Shown here piece after piece: positions 9,193 through 17,737 of a DNA stretch of 42,054 nucleotides; position 1 is the stretch's first letter; each line of letters begins with the position of its first letter. Source of the stretch: an uncultured Pelagibacteraceae bacterium (lineage in GTDB: Bacteria > Pseudomonadota > Alphaproteobacteria > Pelagibacterales > Pelagibacteraceae). The notes under the pieces are model-generated. The model was not told where the DNA came from. It made no database searches and saw nothing but the letters and a program-made list of their open reading frames with translations. The position numbers and the translations under genes were made by a program. Location of the stretch: contig CABYKN010000008.1 in the NCBI GenBank assembly GCA_902519695.1, positions 1-42,054 on the forward strand, written 5' to 3'.

Positions 9193-11946
9193 ATGAGCAA
9201 GGAACATATAAATCTACCTAAAACAAAATTCTCAATGAAGGCAAATTTGCCAAACAAGGAGCCAAATTACATTGAATTTTGGAAGAAAATTGACCTGTAC
9301 AATTTGTTAAGAAAAAAAAGTAAAGGGCAAGAAAAATTTGTGCTCCATGATGGGCCTCCATATGCAAATGGAAATATTCATATGGGTACCGCTTTGAATA
9401 AAATTTTAAAAGACATAATTACAAAATTTCATCAAATGGATGGAAAGGACTCAGTTTATGTTCCTGGATGGGATTGCCATGGGCTGCCTATCGAGTGGAA
9501 AATTGAAGAACAATATAAAAAGAATAAAAAAAATAAAAATGATGTTCCAATAATTGAATTCAGAAAAGAATGTAGGGAGTTTGCAAACAAATGGATAGAT
9601 GTTCATAAAGGAGAATTTACAAGACTTGGGGTAATTGGTGATTGGGAAAACTACTATTCAACAATGTCATTTGATGCTGAAGCTCAAATAGTCAGAGAAC
9701 TTGGAAAATTTCTTAAAGAAGGAAGCCTTTATAGAGGTTACAAGCCAGTTCTTTGGTCTACTGTTGAAAAAACAGCTTTAGCTGATGCTGAAGTTGAATA
9801 CATGGATCATGTTTCAGATACTATTTATGCTGCATTTAAAGTGAAATTTTCAAATTTAGATATAATTAAAGGTGCTGACGTAATAATTTGGACTACAACT
9901 CCCTGGACTATTCCTGCAAATAAAGCATTAGCTTACAATGCTAGCCTTAAATATGTATTGCTTGAAATTAATGATAACAAAAATTTTGTTAACAGAAAAA
10001 TTGTAATTGCAAAAGATTTATTAGAACCTTTTAAAAAAGATACCTCTATAGAAAATATTAAAGTTTTAAACGAATTTTTAGGAAAAGATTTAAATGGAAC
10101 TATTTGCAGTCATCCATTTTCTAAAATGGAATATAATTATGATATTCCTATGCTTGAGGCTAATTTTGTCACTACTGAACAAGGAACAGGTATTGTACAT
10201 TGTGCTCCGAGCCATGGACCAGATGACTTCAATCTTTGTTTAAATAATAATATCAAAGCAATTGAAACAGTTGATGGTGATGGAAAATATACAAGTGAAA
10301 TTAAACTTTTTGAAGGTTTACATATTTTTAAGGCTAATAACTTAATTATAGAAAAATTAGATGAACAAAAAAATTTAGTAACAAATGGAAAACTAACTCA
10401 CTCTTATCCTCATTCTTGGAGATCAAAAGCTCCACTTGTTCATAGGGCAACGCCACAATGGTTTATATCAATGGAAAGTCACGGGTTAAGAGATAAAGCA
10501 TTAAAAGCTATCGATAATACAGATTTTTATCCTTCCAAAGGAAAAGAAAGAATAAAATCAATGATTGAAACTAGACCAGACTGGTGTGTATCAAGACAAA
10601 GAGTTTGGGGTGTGCCACTACCAATTTTTATTTCAAAAAAAACTGGTGATGTTTTAGTTGATGATGAAGTATTTGAAAATATTGCAAAAATTTATGAAAA
10701 AGAAGGTTCTGATTGTTGGTTTAATGATGATTATCAGATCTTTCTTGGAGACAAGTATAAAGCAGAAGATTATGAAAAATTATCAGATATAGTTGAAGTT
10801 TGGTTTGACAGTGGATCCACTCACTCTTTTGTTTTAGAGAAAAGAGACGACCTCAAATGGCCAGCATCTATGTATTTAGAGGGGTCAGATCAACATAGAG
10901 GATGGTTTCACTCCTCATTACTTGAATCATGTGGAACAAGAGGAGTCGCTCCATTTGAAAGCATTCTTTCTCATGGTTTTGTTGTAGATGGAAAAGGTCT
11001 AAAAATGTCAAAGTCAACAGGTAACGTTATTGCTCCACAAGATATATTAAAAAAATATGGAGCTGATATATTAAGAATTTGGGTTGCATCTTCAAATTAT
11101 GCTGAAGATTTAAGAATAGATTATTCAATTTTAGATCAACACGCTGAGTCTTATAGAAAAATTAGAAATACATTTAGATATCTATTAGGAAATATTCAAG
11201 ATCAATACGAAAATCTTGATCTAGAAAAAGTTAAATTTGAAAACTTTGACTCTCTTGAAAAATTTATGCTTCATAGAATTTATACAATAAATGAGAATTT
11301 TAAAAATAATTTTAAAGTTTATAACTTCCATAATTTATACAAAGAATTACTAAATTTTTGCACAGTTGAGCTTTCTGCTTTTTATTTCGATATCAGGAAA
11401 GATACTCTATATTGTGACGTTTTAAATTCCGATAAAAGAAAGAACTGTATAACTCTTTTAAATATTATTTTGCAGTGTCTCCTAAAATGGTTTGCACCAA
11501 TATTATCATTTACAACTGAAGAAATTTATCAACTAGTTAAAAAGGAAAAAGATAGCCAAAGTATCCATTTACAAAATTTCGTTTCAGTTCCTAATTCTTG
11601 GAACGATGAAGAACTTAGCTCAGATTGGGATTATGTTAAAAAAATTAGAGATGAGGCAAATATTTCAATAGAGAATATGAGAGCCGAAAAGTCAATTGGT
11701 TCAAGTTTAGAAGCAACAATTGAGATAAAATTAAATAAAGAATTTTATGATAAAGCAAAAAATATAAATTTTGCTGAAATTTGTATAACTTCATCTGCTT
11801 CTGTAATTAAAGAAGAAAATTTAAAAAATAACATTGATGTAGTTGCAAAAAAGGCCCAAGGAAATAAATGTCCTATCTGTTGGAAAATTTTTGAAACGAG
11901 TTGTGAAAGACCAAATTGTGGACTTTTAAATACAAATGGGCAATGA
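9193..11946 (+). CDS. ileS: Isoleucyl-tRNA synthetase
   Basis: IleS charges tRNA-Ile with isoleucine and edits mischarged valine. The 917-aa class I synthetase has the HIGH-type motif HMGT at 63-66 within DGPPYANGNIHMGTALN, the editing (CP1) domain with WTTTPWTIPAN near 235-245 and TGIVHCAPSHGPDDF near 332-346, the tryptophan-rich catalytic segment EVWFDSG near 535-541, and KMSKS at 604-608. An anticodon-binding helical domain follows. The C-terminal CPICW...C...C pattern (about 894-912) is the zinc finger of bacterial IleRS. The ATG at 9193 is followed by a normal N-terminus. It overlaps lspA by 11 nt. Confidence 0.98.
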   Translation: MSKEHINLPKTKFSMKANLPNKEPNYIEFWKKIDLYNLLRKKSKGQEKFVLHDGPPYANGNIHMGTALNKILKDIITKFHQMDGKDSVYVPGWDCHGLPIEWKIEEQYKKNKKNKNDVPIIEFRKECREFANKWIDVHKGEFTRLGVIGDWENYYSTMSFDAEAQIVRELGKFLKEGSLYRGYKPVLWSTVEKTALADAEVEYMDHVSDTIYAAFKVKFSNLDIIKGADVIIWTTTPWTIPANKALAYNASLKYVLLEINDNKNFVNRKIVIAKDLLEPFKKDTSIENIKVLNEFLGKDLNGTICSHPFSKMEYNYDIPMLEANFVTTEQGTGIVHCAPSHGPDDFNLCLNNNIKAIETVDGDGKYTSEIKLFEGLHIFKANNLIIEKLDEQKNLVTNGKLTHSYPHSWRSKAPLVHRATPQWFISMESHGLRDKALKAIDNTDFYPSKGKERIKSMIETRPDWCVSRQRVWGVPLPIFISKKTGDVLVDDEVFENIAKIYEKEGSDCWFNDDYQIFLGDKYKAEDYEKLSDIVEVWFDSGSTHSFVLEKRDDLKWPASMYLEGSDQHRGWFHSSLLESCGTRGVAPFESILSHGFVVDGKGLKMSKSTGNVIAPQDILKKYGADILRIWVASSNYAEDLRIDYSILDQHAESYRKIRNTFRYLLGNIQDQYENLDLEKVKFENFDSLEKFMLHRIYTINENFKNNFKVYNFHNLYKELLNFCTVELSAFYFDIRKDTLYCDVLNSDKRKNCITLLNIILQCLLKWFAPILSFTTEEIYQLVKKEKDSQSIHLQNFVSVPNSWNDEELSSDWDYVKKIRDEANISIENMRAEKSIGSSLEATIEIKLNKEFYDKAKNINFAEICITSSASVIKEENLKNNIDVVAKKAQGNKCPICWKIFETSCERPNCGLLNTNGQ

Positions 11947-12433
11947 AAAAATAAATAAACTTCTTGTTGGTTCTATATTTCTAGTTATTTGCTTTGCTCT
12001 AGATAGACTATCAAAAATTTATGTTCTAAATATTTTAAATAATGAAGGACAAGTTGATTTTTATATAAATCAATTTTTAAATATTTATTTAGTTTGGAAT
12101 ACAGGTATTGGATTTGGTTTATTTTCGTCAGAAGATAAACTTTTCTATAACATCTTCACTGTAATTATAGTCATCATAAATTTGGTAATATTGTATTTCG
12201 CTTTGATTGAATCAAAAATTAAATCATTTTTTTTAATGATAATATTAGGAGGGTCTTTAGGAAACTTATTTGACCGGGTTTATTACAGTGCTGTTCCAGA
12301 CTTTATAGATTTAAATTATGCAGGATATCATTGGTTTATCTTTAATGTAGCTGACATATTTATAACAATTGGTATTATATGCCTTATTTTATCTGAATTT
12401 ATATTCTATAAAAAAAAAGATGAAAAAAATTAA
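11936..12433 (+). CDS. lspA: Lipoprotein signal peptidase (signal peptidase II)
   Basis: LspA is the inner-membrane aspartyl protease that removes signal peptides from prolipoproteins after diacylglyceryl transfer. The 165-aa protein has four membrane segments and the family motifs NTGIGFGLFS at 55-64, GGSLGNLFDR at 105-114, PDFIDL at 121-126 with catalytic Asp122, and FNVADIFI at 136-143 with catalytic Asp140. The ileS-lspA order is common in bacteria. It overlaps ileS by 11 nt and the following lipoprotein gene by 14 nt, which suggests translational coupling. A lipoprotein substrate gene follows directly. Confidence 0.97.
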   Translation: MGNEKINKLLVGSIFLVICFALDRLSKIYVLNILNNEGQVDFYINQFLNIYLVWNTGIGFGLFSSEDKLFYNIFTVIIVIINLVILYFALIESKIKSFFLMIILGGSLGNLFDRVYYSAVPDFIDLNYAGYHWFIFNVADIFITIGIICLILSEFIFYKKKDEKN

Positions 12434-12740
12434 ACTAAATTTAATCTTATTAATCGCTTTAGTGCCATTATTAACTTTTTGTGGCGGAGTTAGAGATGCT
12501 TTGGAAGGCAATAAAAGATCTGATCAGAGCGATGAGTTTTTGGTAAAAAAAAAAAATCCACTTCAAATGCCTCCAGATATAAATAAATTACCAAAGCCAG
12601 GTGATAATATTGAAATAATAGATAATTCACAAAAAAAAGATGAAATTAAAGAGTTACTAAAAATCGAAGATGACAATACTAATAACAACTCAAATAGTGA
12701 ATCTGATTTATTAAATAATATGAAAAAGAAAATCCAGTAA
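12420..12740 (+). CDS. bamF: BamF-like lipoprotein (DUF3035)
   Basis: This small (106 aa) predicted outer-membrane lipoprotein has the alphaproteobacterial BamF/DUF3035 core: a GVRDALEGNK start followed by SDEFLVKKKNPLQMPPDI and LPKPG. In Caulobacter BamF is part of the BAM outer-membrane assembly complex. I chose the ATG at 12420, which gives a clean signal peptide, rather than the upstream in-frame ATG at 12369, which adds 17 non-signal residues and lies in lspA. The lipobox is unusual: LLTFC with Phe just before Cys21, where Gly/Ala/Ser is normal. The C-terminal half is low-complexity Asn/Asp/Lys. A run of twelve A (12545-12556) lies in the coding sequence. Confidence 0.8.
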   Translation: MKKIKLNLILLIALVPLLTFCGGVRDALEGNKRSDQSDEFLVKKKNPLQMPPDINKLPKPGDNIEIIDNSQKKDEIKELLKIEDDNTNNNSNSESDLLNNMKKKIQ

Positions 12741-12743
12741 TTA

Positions 12744-13916
12744 ATGGAGACAAAACATATTATTTTCAAAAATTTTAATAATAAAAATAAACAATTAAAT
12801 AAAAAAAAACTTAATAATTTCTTAAAGTTTAAAAATTTAATTGAAAAATATCCTTTATTAAAATCTTTAACAAATAATTATAATTATTCATTTCAGAAAA
12901 AAAATTTACTAAAATTCAAAAAATACGATGAGTTTAATTTAATTGGAATGGGTGGATCAATTTTAGGCTCACAAGCCATTTATGATTTTCTTAGTCATAA
13001 AATCAAAAAAAAATTTTGCTTTTATAATAATTTACAGAATTACAGAATTACAAAATCAAATAAAAAACGTTTAAACATAATTATATCAAAATCAGGAAAT
13101 ACTTTAGAGACATTATCTAATTTAAACCAGATTTTAACAAAACAAAAAAAAAATAAAAATTTAATAATCACTGAAAATAAAAATAATATTCTTAGAGCCA
13201 TGGCAAATAAATTGAAATCTGATGTTTTGGATCATAAAAATTATATTGGAGGAAGATACTCGGTATTATCTGAAGTCGGGATGATCCCTGCAGAATTGAT
13301 GGGATTAAATGAAAAAAAATTTAAACGATTAAATTATCTAATAAAAAATAAATCATTTATAAATTTTTTAATTCAAAATGTCTCTTCAATTCACTCAAAT
13401 ATTATCAAAGGAAAAAAAAATTGTGTAATTTTAAATTACGACAAAAAATTAAATAACTTTTTGAAATGGTACCAGCAATTATCTGCCGAAAGTTTAGGTA
13501 AAAAGGGCAAGGGTTTCTTTCCTATAATCTCTACTATGCCAAAGGACAATCATAGTCTTTTACAACTTTATTTAGATGGTCCAAAAAATAATTTTTTTAG
13601 TTTTTTTTTCTGTAGAGAGAGAAGTTTATTTAAATTTAATAATGCTTATCTAATTGATGGATTAGAGCACTTAAAAAAAAGAAGCTTAGACGAAGTATTG
13701 CATGCTCAAAAAAAAGCTACAGAATATATATTTAACAAGAAAAAATTATCATTTAGAAGTTTTGAAATTATTAATAGAAGCGAAGAAACTCTTGGTGAAC
13801 TATTTACATTTTTTATTCTGGAAACTCTAATGTTAAGCTCTTTATTAAACGTAAATCCAATTAACCAACCTTCTGTTGAGTTGATTAAAATAGAAACAAA
13901 AAAAATTCTAAAATAG
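12744..13916 (+). CDS. pgi: Glucose-6-phosphate isomerase, short form
   Basis: Pgi interconverts glucose-6-phosphate and fructose-6-phosphate in the cytoplasm. Sugar-isomerase motifs are clear: LIGMGGSILGSQAI near 66-79, IISKSGNTLETLSNL near 112-126, GGRYSVLSEVGMIPAEL near 168-184, QQLSAESLGKKGKGF near 245-259 with the catalytic Glu, and the DEVLHAQKKAT segment. At 390 aa it is much shorter than the 450-550 aa of common Pgi proteins and very lysine/asparagine-rich, but both SIS subdomains are represented. It starts 3 nt after bamF, so it belongs to the same operon, and it overlaps the convergent rsmD by 9 nt. Confidence 0.9.
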   Translation: METKHIIFKNFNNKNKQLNKKKLNNFLKFKNLIEKYPLLKSLTNNYNYSFQKKNLLKFKKYDEFNLIGMGGSILGSQAIYDFLSHKIKKKFCFYNNLQNYRITKSNKKRLNIIISKSGNTLETLSNLNQILTKQKKNKNLIITENKNNILRAMANKLKSDVLDHKNYIGGRYSVLSEVGMIPAELMGLNEKKFKRLNYLIKNKSFINFLIQNVSSIHSNIIKGKKNCVILNYDKKLNNFLKWYQQLSAESLGKKGKGFFPIISTMPKDNHSLLQLYLDGPKNNFFSFFFCRERSLFKFNNAYLIDGLEHLKKRSLDEVLHAQKKATEYIFNKKKLSFRSFEIINRSEETLGELFTFFILETLMLSSLLNVNPINQPSVELIKIETKKILK

Positions 13917-14474
13917 TAATTTACCAAATATTATTTTTGATAATCCATATTTTTTTTCTCTAAGAACTTTAAAATCTTTTATAAAATTTTCTTTAAATTT
14001 CTTATTTCTATGTATTACTATTAATGTACTTTTGTGAGCAATTTTTAAGTCCAAAATTTTCCTTAATAATTTATTTATATTTTTATCTTTAAACGGTGGA
14101 TCCAAATAAATTAAATTAATTTTTTCATTATCTAGATTTTCTCTAGAAATTTCATATGCGTTTATTTCCTTAATGACTGAAACTTTATCAATTTCTAATT
14201 TTTTAATGTTTTTTTCTAAAACTTTCAAAGAGGGTTTGTAATTTTCAAAAAAAAAAACTTTTTTTACTCCTCTAGACAAACACTCAATACCAAACGAACC
14301 AGAACCGGAAAATAAATCCAAAACTACGTCATTTTTGAATTTAATTTTTTCATTTTTAGAATGCTGTAAAATATTAAATATCGACTCTCTAACAATATCC
14401 TTTAAAGGTCTTGTTGTTTTATCTGTAGGATTATGAATTAACTTCCCTCTTAGTTTTCCACCAATTACTCTCAT
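13908..14474 (-). CDS. rsmD: 16S rRNA (guanine966-N2)-methyltransferase RsmD
   Basis: RsmD is a SAM-dependent methyltransferase acting on G966 of 16S rRNA in 30S assembly. The 188-aa protein begins MRVIGGKLRGKLI, continues TRPLKDIVRESIFNIL at about 21-36, and has the SAM-binding motif DLFSGSGSFGIECLSRG at about 53-69 and the catalytic LDPPFKD motif near 123-129, all typical. Its start overlaps the end of purD by 4 nt (ATGA), so the two are co-transcribed. Its end overlaps the convergent pgi by 9 nt. Confidence 0.95.
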   Translation of the reverse strand: MRVIGGKLRGKLIHNPTDKTTRPLKDIVRESIFNILQHSKNEKIKFKNDVVLDLFSGSGSFGIECLSRGVKKVFFFENYKPSLKVLEKNIKKLEIDKVSVIKEINAYEISRENLDNEKINLIYLDPPFKDKNINKLLRKILDLKIAHKSTLIVIHRNKKFKENFIKDFKVLREKKYGLSKIIFGKLLF

Positions 14475-15736
14475 TTATCTATGACTTTATGACCTATATC
14501 TGATCTATAAAAACCATCTTCCCAATTCAATTTCTTAATCTTATTTATGATTTCTTTTCTGCTTGATAAATAGCTATCTGAGATATTCACAAAATTTATT
14601 ACCCTACCACCAACTGCTACAATTTTGTTTCCAGAATTTTTTGTTCCAGCATGAAAAATAAAATTATCTTTAGTTGATTTGAATTCCTTTAAATTTTTAA
14701 TTTCAACATTCTTATTATATTTTTCAGGATATCCTTTTGAGCATAAAGCAATGCACATACTTTTTTTATTTTTCCATTTTATTTCGTGAGCCTTTAATTT
14801 TGAATTACAACAAGCATTTATTATTTCTAATAAATCACTGTCAACCAAAGGTAATATAGTTTGGCATTCAGGATCGCCCATCCTGACATTATATTCAATT
14901 AGGTATGGTTCATTACTTTTTATCATTAAGCCGGCATATAAAAAACCGACGTACTTCTCATTCATTTCATTTATAGCTTTTAAAGTTGGCTCAATTATTT
15001 TGTTTAAAATTTTATTTTCTAAATCATTATTAATTAAGCTTGAGGGTGAATAAGCTCCCATTCCTCCCGTATTCTTTCCGGTATCTCCCTCACCAACTCT
15101 TTTATGGTCTTGAGCTGTATTAAAAGTTTTATAACTAATTCCATCTGAAATAATAAAAAAACTCATCTCATCACCTTCTAGAAATTCCTCAATTAATATT
15201 TGATCTGCTTTCCCAAATTTACCATCAAATATTTCATTGACAGCTGTTTTAGCCTCATCAACGTTCTGACAAATATAAACACCTTTACCTGCAGCAAGAA
15301 CATCAGCCTTGATAACAAGAGGAAAATTAAAGGATGATAGAAATACAAATGCGTCTTTTTTGGATTTACAAATTTTAAATTTAGCTGTTGGTATGTTAAA
15401 TTTCTCACAAATTTGTTTTGTAAATATTTTCGAGCCTTCTAATTGAGCAACTTTTTTTCTAGGACCAAAAACTTTAATATTTTTTGATTCTAGAAAATCC
15501 ACTAATCCTTCGACTAATGGTTTTTCTGGACCAACAATTACCAATTCAATTTGTTCCTTATAGATAAAATCATATAAGTCTTGAAAATTTTCTAAATTGA
15601 GGTCAACATTTAAAGATATTTCTTCGGTACCAGCATTACCGGGTATTGAATATATTTTTGTTATTTTATTTGAATTACTTAAGTGATGAACTAGAGCATG
15701 CTCTCTTCCTCCACTTCCAATAATTGCAATTTTCAT
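14471..15736 (-). CDS. purD: Phosphoribosylamine-glycine ligase (GAR synthetase)
   Basis: PurD catalyses the second step of purine synthesis: phosphoribosylamine + glycine + ATP gives GAR. The 421-aa ATP-grasp enzyme begins with the N-domain signature IAIIGSGGREHALVHHL, has VIVGPEKPLVEGLVDFL near 64-80, the ATP-binding VIKADVLAAGKGVYI near 140-154, and the signature YNVRMGDPECQTILPL near 286-301. The ATG at 15736 is fixed by the conserved N-terminus. It diverges from the DUF2093 gene with only 22 nt between start codons, so its promoter must overlap that spacer or coding DNA. Confidence 0.97.
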   Translation of the reverse strand: MKIAIIGSGGREHALVHHLSNSNKITKIYSIPGNAGTEEISLNVDLNLENFQDLYDFIYKEQIELVIVGPEKPLVEGLVDFLESKNIKVFGPRKKVAQLEGSKIFTKQICEKFNIPTAKFKICKSKKDAFVFLSSFNFPLVIKADVLAAGKGVYICQNVDEAKTAVNEIFDGKFGKADQILIEEFLEGDEMSFFIISDGISYKTFNTAQDHKRVGEGDTGKNTGGMGAYSPSSLINNDLENKILNKIIEPTLKAINEMNEKYVGFLYAGLMIKSNEPYLIEYNVRMGDPECQTILPLVDSDLLEIINACCNSKLKAHEIKWKNKKSMCIALCSKGYPEKYNKNVEIKNLKEFKSTKDNFIFHAGTKNSGNKIVAVGGRVINFVNISDSYLSSRKEIINKIKKLNWEDGFYRSDIGHKVIDK

Positions 15737-15758
15737 TTAGTAAATATATATCTTAAAT

Positions 15759-15956
15759 ATGTTAAATAAGTTAGCTAAATTAAAATACTCAGCAAATAAT
15801 TTTGAGATCATTGAAGACGGCGATCATGTGATTTGTGCTATCTCACAAAAAAAAATACCACTTGAAAACTTAACTTACTGGAACGTTGAGACACAGGAAG
15901 CCTACTTTTCGTATATTGAGGCCTCAGTGAAAAGAGATTTATTAGATAAAAACTGA
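15759..15956 (+). CDS. DUF2093 domain protein (65 aa)
   Basis: This short soluble protein matches the alphaproteobacterial DUF2093 family. The pattern AKLKYSANNFEIIEDGDHVI, then CAISQKKIPLENLTYWNVE and TQEAYFSY covers almost its whole length. The function is unknown. The CxxxKIPL layout recalls a small zinc-ribbon-like or beta fold, but only one cysteine is present. In other alphaproteobacteria the family often lies beside lipid A genes, as here, where it abuts the convergent lpxL gene (adjacent stop codons) and diverges from purD. Confidence 0.8.
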   Translation: MLNKLAKLKYSANNFEIIEDGDHVICAISQKKIPLENLTYWNVETQEAYFSYIEASVKRDLLDKN

Positions 15957-16817
15957 TTATGTTTTCCACCTATCATGAGTCCAGATCCACTGGTCTACAT
16001 TTTTTAAAATCATTTTTTCAAGCATCTTATTTAGATGTTCAGTGATTTCTTTGATTGATTTATTGTTCCCAATTTTAATTGGTTCAGAAACAAACATTTT
16101 AAAATAATTATTTTTTTTTCTCTCTATATAAATAGGCACTAGATCACATTTATATTTTTTTATTAATTGTGCGGGTATGGTCGTAGTACTAGCTGGTTTA
16201 CCAAAAAAATTAATTTTTATACCTTCTCTTACTCTTTGGTCTATCATTAGAGCCACTGAGTTACCTTTTTTTATATTTTCAATAATTTGTCTTGTGCCTG
16301 ATCTTCCTTTTTTAATTTGATTTTTGCATATAAAATTTTCTCTAATTTCTTCCATAGTTTTGTTAAGGAATACGTTATTTAGTGGTCTATAAATAGCGCA
16401 CAAATTTATACCAGCCTTTTCTATTTGTAGCGCCATTAATTCAAAATTATTGAAATGACCAGATATAAATACAGCTCGTCTTTTTTCCCTCTTAATTTTG
16501 TTTAGGTTTTCAAGCCCGTCTATTTCAATAAATTTATTTAATTTGTTATTTCTAAATGCTTTAAGAAAAGGATATTCAGCAAGTATTCTTCCATAATTTC
16601 CATATATTTTGCTGATAATTTTATTGTAATTTTTTTTGTCTACAATGCCAGATTGTCCCAAATTATTTTCAATTAATTTTTTTGATCTAAATATCGGTCC
16701 AAACAAGCGTCCAATAAAATCTCCCAAATTAGATCCATTTTTATAACCAATTATAATTAGTATAAAAAAAAACAATTTTATTAAAATAAATTCAATTAAA
16801 TAAAAAAACTTCCTCAT
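15957..16817 (-). CDS. lpxL: Lipid A biosynthesis acyltransferase (LpxL-type)
   Basis: This inner-membrane acyltransferase adds a secondary acyl chain to Kdo2-lipid IVA. The 286-aa protein has an N-terminal membrane anchor (about 8-25), the catalytic HX4E motif HFNNFE at 121-126 inside VFISGHFNNFELMAL, a substrate motif IYRPLNN near 142-148, ALMIDQRVREGIKI near 189-202 and a QWIWTHDRWK end, all as in LpxL/LpxM. Whether it transfers laurate or another chain cannot be read. It is the last gene of the lpx operon and overlaps lpxK by 4 nt. Confidence 0.9.
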   Translation of the reverse strand: MRKFFYLIEFILIKLFFFILIIIGYKNGSNLGDFIGRLFGPIFRSKKLIENNLGQSGIVDKKNYNKIISKIYGNYGRILAEYPFLKAFRNNKLNKFIEIDGLENLNKIKREKRRAVFISGHFNNFELMALQIEKAGINLCAIYRPLNNVFLNKTMEEIRENFICKNQIKKGRSGTRQIIENIKKGNSVALMIDQRVREGIKINFFGKPASTTTIPAQLIKKYKCDLVPIYIERKKNNYFKMFVSEPIKIGNNKSIKEITEHLNKMLEKMILKNVDQWIWTHDRWKT

Positions 16818-17737
16818 AATTTCTTCAATAAAAAATTTCTAAATTCTTTTTCTTTTTCAATTTTTAATCCTATTTTTAAAAATTGGATATTTTTTTTTTG
16901 TATATTTGACAATCTATTGTAGTCTTTTTCTGTTGTTATAATTTTTAATTTATTACTCTTAGCTATATTTTTTATATTATTTATATCAGAATTTTTATAT
17001 TTATAATGGTCAGGAAAAGTCATTATTTTTTTTATCTTGAAATTATATTTTTTTAATGTTTTTTGAAATTCCAAAGGATTACCTATGCCTGAAAAAACTA
17101 GAAAGTTATTTTTAAATTTAAAAGACTCAAGATTTCTAGGAATGTATTTAGCTCTAAATATTTTTAAATTTGGATTTAAACTCTTTAGAGTTTTTTCAAA
17201 AATTTTATTATTTTTTTCACCATTAAGAAATGCAAGATCATAATTTAAAATATTTGTAATTCTTTCCCTTAATGGCCCAGCAGGCAAAACTAGCCCATTT
17301 CCAACTAGCTCTGAACTATTAAAGCAAGCTATAGAAATATCATAATTTAAACTTTTATCTTGTAAACCATCATCTAATATAGCTAACTGGTATTTTTTTT
17401 TCTCAGCAATTCTCAGCGCTATATCTCTAAAACTTAAACAAATTAGATTTCCATATTTTGATAAAATATTTTGTTCATCAATTTGATCAATATATTTTTT
17501 TTTGATAAATACAGTTTTAAACTTATATTTTAACATATCATTAATTCTTAATACTAAAGGTGTTTTTCCAGTTCCACCTAAGTAAATATTTCCAACACAG
17601 ATTGTTTTTATTTTGAAATATTTTTTAAGTCTTAAAGATTTAAAAAAATTAAAAATGATTGTTATCAAGCTAAATGGTAAGAGTGCTAATGATATGAAAT
17701 TGAAACTATCCCAAAAAATGGGTCTTTTTACTTTCAT
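16814..17737 (-). CDS. lpxK: Tetraacyldisaccharide 4'-kinase
   Basis: LpxK phosphorylates the 4' position of the lipid A disaccharide at the inner membrane. The 307-aa protein has an N-terminal membrane helix (about 12-32), the P-loop GNIYLGGTGKTP at 49-60 and LDDGLQD at 121-127, both diagnostic, followed by GPLRE. The C-terminal half is shorter and more lysine-rich than in E. coli but still shows FSGIGNPLEF and TTEKDYNRL. It overlaps waaA by 1 nt and lpxL by 4 nt. A 10-base T run (16890-16899) lies near its 3' end. Confidence 0.94.
   Translation of the reverse strand: MKVKRPIFWDSFNFISLALLPFSLITIIFNFFKSLRLKKYFKIKTICVGNIYLGGTGKTPLVLRINDMLKYKFKTVFIKKKYIDQIDEQNILSKYGNLICLSFRDIALRIAEKKKYQLAILDDGLQDKSLNYDISIACFNSSELVGNGLVLPAGPLRERITNILNYDLAFLNGEKNNKIFEKTLKSLNPNLKIFRAKYIPRNLESFKFKNNFLVFSGIGNPLEFQKTLKKYNFKIKKIMTFPDHYKYKNSDINNIKNIAKSNKLKIITTEKDYNRLSNIQKKNIQFLKIGLKIEKEKEFRNFLLKKL

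Noticed and set aside
12369..12740. A longer bamF reading frame starting at 12369
   Set aside because: The extra 17 residues lie inside lspA and spoil the signal peptide; the ATG at 12420 gives a proper lipoprotein start.
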